20,139 nt of DNA from Fragilariopsis cylindrus CCMP1102. Lineage: Eukaryota > Bacillariophyta > Bacillariophyceae > Bacillariales > Bacillariaceae. Location of the stretch: the NCBI GenBank assembly GCA_900095095.1, contig FMBT01000030.1, positions 1 through 20,139 on the forward strand. The letters run 5' to 3'. The notes under the pieces are model-generated. The model saw only the letters and a program-made list of their open reading frames with translations. It ran no database searches and was not told where the DNA came from. This document shows, in pieces, positions 17,560 through 20,139 of this stretch. How positions within the stretch are numbered: position 1 is the stretch's first letter; every line of letters begins with the position of its first letter. The translations under genes were made by a program, and so were the position numbers.

Positions 17560-18900
17560 TTACTCCCAACAACCGTCTTGATAGTAACAATTACTGTCAG
17601 CAGTATTAGTAATAGTAGTAGCAGGACTATCAGTATCATAATTGATATCGTCGTCGATGTTAAGTTCGACTTCCATATCATCTTCGATGTGTTCAGTTTC
17701 TTCCCAGCATTTTTCTAAAAATGAACGTGCACCTGATGTGTGTTCCTTTTTCTTTTCGTCCTTCATTAATTTTAGTATCAATTCAGGTGTCGGACGACCA
17801 AAGAAAACTTGATGTCCAATTGGTAACCATGCAAAACTAAAGTATTCATTCACTAATATAAGTTGCCCATCCATCCATTGACTATCTTGATATCCCTTTG
17901 ATGCGACCTGTCCGATACCAGCAAATCGTTGCAGGTACTTACATCCCCATTGCTTTGCAGCAGAATCACCTAATTCAATAGGAGATAAAACCTGTGGTGA
18001 AGCATCATTTTGTTGTTGTTGTTGTTGATATTCTTGCGGTTGTTTGTTATTGTTGTTATTATCATAACGATTTGAGTTATTTAATGGTTCATTACTGTTA
18101 TTGTTGTTGTTCTTAAAGCCCAATTGTGGACTTAAATCAACACGGAAAGTTTCAGCACCTCGTGGTACGTGTTTTGTTCCTGATGTTACTTTATGTGCCA
18201 ATAATGTATCCCCCGCATACGTTATATTAATCATTTCATATTCTTGATCACCATATTTACCAACCCATAATCCTTCTAAATCAAATTGTGGTAATGCTGA
18301 ACGTGCCTCCATAGCAAGTTCATGAAACCGTTGCGCATCAAACATATTACCATCCTGTTCCGCTAATTCCTTACGTTCTAATGAAACAGTATAAACAAAT
18401 TCAGCATCAACTTGTTGTGTTTTCATTATAGAACGTTCCAATTCTTGTACCTTCTTGCTGATTGACGATGATGAATATTCAGATCCTCTTGTTTCTTCTT
18501 CGTCTTCTTCATCGTATTCTTCTTCTGCTTCTCGTCGTGCTTCTTGTAATTCTAGTCGCATACCAAGTACTTGATGACGCAATCGATGCAAATCATCACC
18601 GGTAACAAACTTTATATCATTGTCACTGTCACTACTCGATGACGATTCATGCTGTACATGATTTTGTGAGTGATGAGAAGAAGAGGAAGAGTCGTCACTG
18701 TCACCGCCATCGTCTCTTCCTTGTGGATTGAAATCATCAAAGAAATAATTTCCAGAAGAAAAACTTGATATCACGTTGAGGTAAGTAGGAGCTCTACTAC
18801 TAGTAGCACGTGCTGGAATTGTAGAAAATCCATTCACATCGTTTTGGATAGTCAGGTACGAGACGAATACACTGATCAACAAGTTGCTACGTTTCATCAT
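17560..18900 (-). CDS. FBXO31-type (cyclin-D1-binding) domain protein, putative plastid-targeted, paralog 2
   Basis: Single exon, 446 aa, starting ATGATG. The N-terminus is a signal peptide followed by VNG|FSTIPARATSSRAPTY, that is, Phe at the predicted cleavage site then a Ser/Thr/Arg/Ala transit-like stretch, as in diatom plastid presequences. An Asp/Ser-rich low-complexity part and a charged helical region (about residues 100-200) follow. The FBXO31-type domain starts LEGLWVGKYGDQEYEM (about 210), then KVTSGTKHVPRGAETF. An Asn/Gln-rich insertion of about 50 residues follows, then GIGQVASKGY...WMDGQLI, YFSFAWLPIGHQVFFGRPTPEL and an acidic tail. It shares most signature positions with the gene at 13489-14855, including an FFGRP-TPEL/SPEL block beyond the Pfam core. 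It lacks that gene's intron. The canonical KVTGD reads KVTSG here, so it may bind a different ligand. No F-box is seen. Function unknown. Confidence 0.75.
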   Translation of the reverse strand: MMKRSNLLISVFVSYLTIQNDVNGFSTIPARATSSRAPTYLNVISSFSSGNYFFDDFNPQGRDDGGDSDDSSSSSHHSQNHVQHESSSSSDSDNDIKFVTGDDLHRLRHQVLGMRLELQEARREAEEEYDEEDEEETRGSEYSSSSISKKVQELERSIMKTQQVDAEFVYTVSLERKELAEQDGNMFDAQRFHELAMEARSALPQFDLEGLWVGKYGDQEYEMINITYAGDTLLAHKVTSGTKHVPRGAETFRVDLSPQLGFKNNNNNSNEPLNNSNRYDNNNNNKQPQEYQQQQQQNDASPQVLSPIELGDSAAKQWGCKYLQRFAGIGQVASKGYQDSQWMDGQLILVNEYFSFAWLPIGHQVFFGRPTPELILKLMKDEKKKEHTSGARSFLEKCWEETEHIEDDMEVELNIDDDINYDTDSPATTITNTADSNCYYQDGCWE

Positions 18901-19062
18901 GATTAATTTGATTGATTGCTTTCCTTCTTTTACTTTCTATATTCGATTTCTTATTTCAAAATTCTCAACTTATGTATACCGTTTACCGGTAGCAGCAAAC
19001 CTTTTGGTGGTTAATAGTGTGTGTATATTTTTTTGTTGAGGTTTTTGTTTTCGGTGGTAGGT

Positions 19063-19078
19063 TAATACGAAGTACTTC
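19063..19078 (-). promoter_or_regulatory. ACTTCGTATTA element overlapping palindrome GAAGTACTTC, upstream of paralog 2
   Basis: TAATACGAAGT (19063-19073) is identical to the 11-mer upstream of paralog 1 and lies about 163 bp before the paralog 2 ATG. It overlaps the perfect 10-bp palindrome GAAGTACTTC (19069-19078). Confidence 0.4.
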
Positions 19079-19517
19079 AAGTAGTGGAGTCAGTCAGTTT
19101 TCTGCCGCCGAGAAGAATGATCAGAAAGTTTGTGTTGTTAGATAGAGCGAACTTGAACTTGTTTATGTTGTCTGACTTGGCAAGAACAAATAATACTTCA
19201 CACTTACTTCACGAAACGTATCCATCATACAATCATCGAAACCCGGCGAAAATTCAACACGACACATGCCAAAGAAAAGAAAGCATGAGAGTTTCGATCG
19301 TAGGAGATTTCGACACGAAATTAACCGAAATCTAGGAAGTACGTGGTCAATAATCTCGATGTCAAGTATAAATCGCGTCAAAGAATAATGACGACATTCA
19401 CAGTAAGTACAATATTTCAAAAAAATTGTTCCATCATTTTGATTGGCTGAAAAAGATTTGATAGCAACAACTAAAAAAAAAAAGCGTTAAATTGTATTTT
19501 TGGCTCATAACCTTTTC

Positions 19518-19529
19518 TACTTCGAAGTA
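19518..19529. promoter_or_regulatory. Perfect 12-bp palindrome TACTTCGAAGTA
   Basis: Same half-site family (TACTTCG/CGAAGTA) as the element at 6293-6310, here with no spacer. It lies about 620 bp upstream of paralog 2 in otherwise featureless DNA. Confidence 0.35.
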
Positions 19530-20139
19530 TAATCCATTCATTTTTGAAGTTTTCTACTTATTACTGTACCACTTTTTAAGATTTTTACTGCTTGTTACCA
19601 CTTTTTACGGAGTACTTGTAGTACAGTATGTCACCATACAGTAACTGCCTAGCACTGCTTGACAAAGGTCCACCTACTAGTAGTACAAGAAAGCTATTTA
19701 TGATGGTACAGATAAGGCCACATTATCGTGCCAATTGTTGTACTTGATAAGACGTCCAGTCAGGTTGAAGATGAAATGAAACAAGAAAGAACGCGATGGC
19801 TGGGGCTGTCCAGCAATTATTGAGAAGAAACAAGATGAAAGTCTTTAATTTATCTTCCTGGATTCAATCGCTGTTCCTGCCAGTAGTAGATAATAGTACT
19901 GCGGGAGTTGAGAATGCGAAACGGTGACTACGAACGACGCTTCATAGCCCGATTTTTATATCAAAAAAGTGTACCGGAGTGGGAGTACTAACGTTACTAC
20001 AAATATAATTATCTTTATATATTATTTTTGATAGGTGATATTCAGATTTGATTATTTCAGAAGTGATTGATTAATACGAATACAGTAAAAGATCTAGAAG
20101 AGAAAGTGAGGGTGTCGATGGATGGATGATCCCAATGAG

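Larger units (their letters stand above)
18901..20139. other. Right-edge intergenic region, no supported gene
   Basis: The first about 200 bp is the promoter side of paralog 2. The remainder is AT-rich with scattered short frames. Two frames are slightly suggestive: 19266-19388 (begins MPKKRKHESFDRRRF, basic) and 19796-19927 (begins MAGAVQQLLRRNKMK). Neither is long enough or similar enough to anything to call. Donor-like GTAAGT at 19402 and GTACGT at 19339 could belong to an uncaptured spliced gene continuing past the window. Confidence 0.45.

Noticed and set aside
19266..19388. 40-codon frame starting MPKKRKHESF, possible first exon of a gene running right
   Set aside because: The NLS-like start is suggestive, but no matching downstream exon could be joined in frame within the window.
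19796..19927. 43-codon frame starting MAGAVQQLLRRNK
   Set aside because: Short, no homology recognised, no supporting splice continuation; left as unassigned.
1..20139. tRNA, rRNA, CRISPR arrays, bacterial operons
   Set aside because: No cloverleaf, rRNA core or spaced direct-repeat array was seen by eye, and intron-bearing genes show this is eukaryotic nuclear DNA.

Overview
The window looks like nuclear DNA of a diatom, probably a pennate one. The base composition is AT-rich. Genes carry short GT-AG introns (83-240 nt) and long Q/N/S/T/D low-complexity runs. There is a Pro-Thr-repeat secreted protein of a type common in diatoms, and two proteins have presequences resembling the diatom plastid-import signal (hydrophobic signal peptide, then Phe at the cleavage site). 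This assignment is inference; no marker gene fixes the species.

Layout, left to right. (1) The 3' part of a PT-repeat secreted protein (+), running in from outside the window with one intron. (2) A small signal-peptide protein (-). (3) An AT-rich gap of about 2.2 kb with no convincing gene. (4) An MgtE/SLC41-type Mg2+ transporter (-) with a long low-complexity N-terminus. (5) A divergent, unrecognised gene (+, 6463-7913) whose frame shifts about six times in 1.45 kb. (6) TOM70, the mitochondrial import receptor (-), with two introns, one of them stop-free and a multiple of three. (7) A DDX42-like DEAD-box helicase (+): intact core, frame-disrupted 5' end, and a UAG in a readthrough-type context followed by 39 open codons. 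(8) Two paralogous proteins (-, 13489-14855 and 17560-18900) with an FBXO31-type (cyclin-D1-binding) C-terminal domain but no F-box, both apparently plastid-targeted. (9) Between them the rRNA methyltransferase RRP8 (+). (10) About 1.2 kb at the right edge without a supported gene.

Apart from the MgtE gene following the small secreted-protein gene on the same strand, strands alternate, so genes sit in convergent and divergent pairs. Two of the convergent intergenic regions hold hairpins (13327-13346 and 17308-17353). The divergent regions hold palindromes: a paired CRE-like TGACGT element near 15124 and ACTTCGTA-type elements. An ACTTCGTA element lies about 160-200 bp upstream of the start codon of both FBXO31-like paralogs and of the 6463 gene. 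TOM70, RRP8 and the helicase are housekeeping functions with no evident link to one another.

The points most worth a second look are the plastid-targeted FBXO31-like paralog pair, the UAG-CARYYA readthrough candidate on the helicase, the two patches of clustered frameshifts (gene decay or assembly error), and the shared promoter palindrome.
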